Of a DNA stretch of 64,000 nucleotides, positions 62,485 through 64,000 are shown piece after piece. The notes beneath the pieces were generated by a model, which was not told where the DNA came from, did not search any database, and saw nothing but the letters and a program-made list of their open reading frames with translations. The stretch spans positions 794,501-858,500 of the forward strand of contig CAJNDT010006135.1 of assembly GCA_905221615.1 (NCBI GenBank), in the 5' to 3' direction. A program made the translations under genes and the position numbers. Each line of letters starts with the position of its first letter. Within the stretch, counting starts at the first letter, position 1. Source of the DNA: Symbiodinium sp. CCMP2592. Its lineage: Eukaryota > Sar > Dinophyceae > Suessiales > Symbiodiniaceae.

Positions 62485-64000
62485 AGCTCCTCGCACAAGG
62501 GAACTTGGGCTCATTTTTGTTTGGGGTTCGGGGCTTGGGGTTTCTTAGGGTGAGGTTTAGGGTTTAGGGCTTAAGCATTTTTAGCACAAGGGAACTTGGG
62601 CTCTTTTCTAAGGGGGTTTACCGAACTTAGGGATCTGTTTTTAAGGGTTTAGGGCTTCTTAGCACAAGGGAACTTGGGCTTTTTGTTTTAAGGGCTTGGG
62701 GTTTAGGGATTAGGGCTTCTTAGGGCGGTTTTTGAGGGTTAGGCTCTCTTAGCACAAGGGAACTTCTCGCTTGTTGTGAAGAGTTTGGGTGTTTATGGCT
62801 TCTTAGCATAACTTCTTACAGCACAAGGGAACTTGGGCTCTGTTGTTAGGATTTGGGGTTTAAGGCTTCTTAGCATAACTTCTTACAGCACAAGGGAACT
62901 TGGGCTCATTTTTTTTATGGTTCGGGGTTTAGGGTTTCTTAGGGTGAGGTTTAGGGTTTAGGGTTTAAGCATTTTTAGCACAAGGGAACTTGGGCTTTTT
63001 GTTAAGGGTTTGGGTGTTTAAGGCTTCTTAGCATAACTTCTTACAGCACAAGGGAACTTGGGCTCATTTTTTTAGGGTTCGGGGTTTAGGGTTTCTTAGG
63101 GTGAGGTTTAGGGTTTAGGGTTTAAGCATTTTTAGCACAAGGGAACTTGGGCTTTTTGTTAAGGGTTTGGGTGTTTATGGCTTCTTAGCATAACTTCTTA
63201 CAGCACAACTACCTGGGCTCTGTTTTTAGGGTTTGGGGTTTAAGGCTTCTTAGCATAACTTCTTACAGCACAAGGGAACTTGGGCTCATTGTTTTTAGGG
63301 TTCGGGGTTTAGGGTTTCTTAGGGTGAGGTTTAGGGTTTAGGGTTTAAGCATTTTTAGCACAAGGGAACTTGGGCTTCTTGTTAAGGGTTTGGGTGTTTA
63401 AGGCTTCTTAGCATAACTTCTTACAGCACAAGGGAACTTGGGCTCATTTTTTTTAGGGTTCGGGGTTTAGGGTTTCTTAGGGTGAGGTTTAGGGTTTAGG
63501 GTTTAAGCATTTTTAGCACAAGGGAACTTGGGCTTTTTGTTAAGGGTTTGGGTGTTTATGGCTTCTTAGCATAACTTCTTACAGCACAACTACTTGGGCT
63601 CTGTTTTAGGGTTTGGGGTTTAAGGCTTCTTAGCATAACTTCTTACAGCACAAGGGAACTTGGGCTCTTTTTTTTTAGGGTTCGGGGTTTAGGGTTTCTT
63701 AGGGTGAGGTTTAGGGTTTAAGCATTTTTAGCACAAGGGAACTTGGGCTTTTTGTTAAGGGTTTGGGTGTTTATGGCTTCTTAGCATAACTTCTTACAGC
63801 ACAACTACCTGGGCTCTGTTTTTAGGGTTTGGGGTTTAAGGCTTCTTAGCATAACTTCTTACAGCACAAGGGAACTTGGGCTCATTTTTTTAGGGTTCGG
63901 GGTTTAGGGTTTCTTAGGGTGAGGTTTAGGGTTTAGGGTTTAAGCATTTTTAGCACAAGGGAACTTGGGCTTTTTGTTAAGGGTTTGGGTGTTTATGGCT
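62485..64000. repeat. Higher-order satellite array, runs off the window
   Basis: AGCACAAGGGAACTTGGGCT recurs throughout, mixed with TTTAGGG-rich spacers. From about 62967 the array settles into larger periods: AAGCATTTTTAGC recurs at 62967, 63124, 63347, 63505, 63720 and 63942 (spacings of about 157, 223, 158, 215 and 222 bp). The longer form has an extra 65-bp module containing AGCACAACTACCTGGGCTCT. Confidence 0.95.

Noticed and set aside
62485-64000. A CRISPR-like array
   Set aside because: Spacers are themselves repeated and telomere-like; this is a eukaryotic satellite.

Overview
The window looks like nuclear DNA of a dinoflagellate, most likely a Symbiodiniaceae/Suessiales-type genome. 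The evidence is indirect. Degenerate TTTAGGG/CCCTAAA telomere-like motifs run through almost every kilobase. The few real exons are GC-rich and flanked by AG|G acceptors and GT or GC donors. Coding DNA is a small minority of the sequence. No rRNA gene, intact tRNA, CRISPR, bacterial operon or virus was seen. A chromerid-like alga is the alternative.

Real genes seem to lie mostly on the minus strand. (1) At 417-1739 there is an uninterrupted ORF for a polytopic membrane protein, the only long ORF here. (2) At 9079-15544 there is part of a Ski2-like DExH helicase of the Brr2/ASCC3 family. I reconstructed it from six tiny exons (23-96 nt) separated by introns of 0.8-1.9 kb. All phases agree, three of the five introns start with GC, and all five internal acceptors are AG|G. 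(3) At 32776-33338 there is a gene piece whose introns are dispersed repeat copies. (4) Smaller exon candidates lie at 16669-16737, 17046-17276, 27352-27475, 28936-29165, 44448-44738, 54690-54812 and 61430-61690. Short open stretches are common by chance in this sequence, so candidates without homology or phase support are scored low.

The rest is repeat-derived. Most of it consists of about 100-130 bp foldback (MITE-like) elements in about 20 families, labelled here by letter: A (GACCTTCCAAAATCCCTTAA ends), B (CTTGGAGGGTCGGGGGACTT), C (GCCAGAAAGTTGGAA), D (ACGGTTGATGATATAAATCC), E (GGCTCCATATATAGTACC), F (CTCCATTGTAGTTCC), G (GAGTTTCCGAAAATTAGGGG), H (GGTGGTTGTCAAAATTAGGG), I, J (GATCCCAATATCCCTTAATT), K (CCAAAGGGTCCTATGTACC), L, M, N (GGGGCCTTAATAATTAGAAT), O, P (C-tract ends), Q, R, U, V, W and X. 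Two further dispersed repeats are not palindromic: S, and Y, which has an intron-shaped GTGAG...TTAG structure. Copies occur every few hundred bases. Telomere-like blocks lie between and sometimes inside them. The right end (62485-64000) is a higher-order satellite that continues beyond the window.

The main biological theme is that foldback elements and telomere-like repeats appear to form introns. Family D and Y copies coincide with predicted introns, family X abuts a helicase acceptor, and telomere-like runs sit inside elements or between short direct repeats. This suggests introner-type intron gain combined with telomere-like sequence insertion or expansion.
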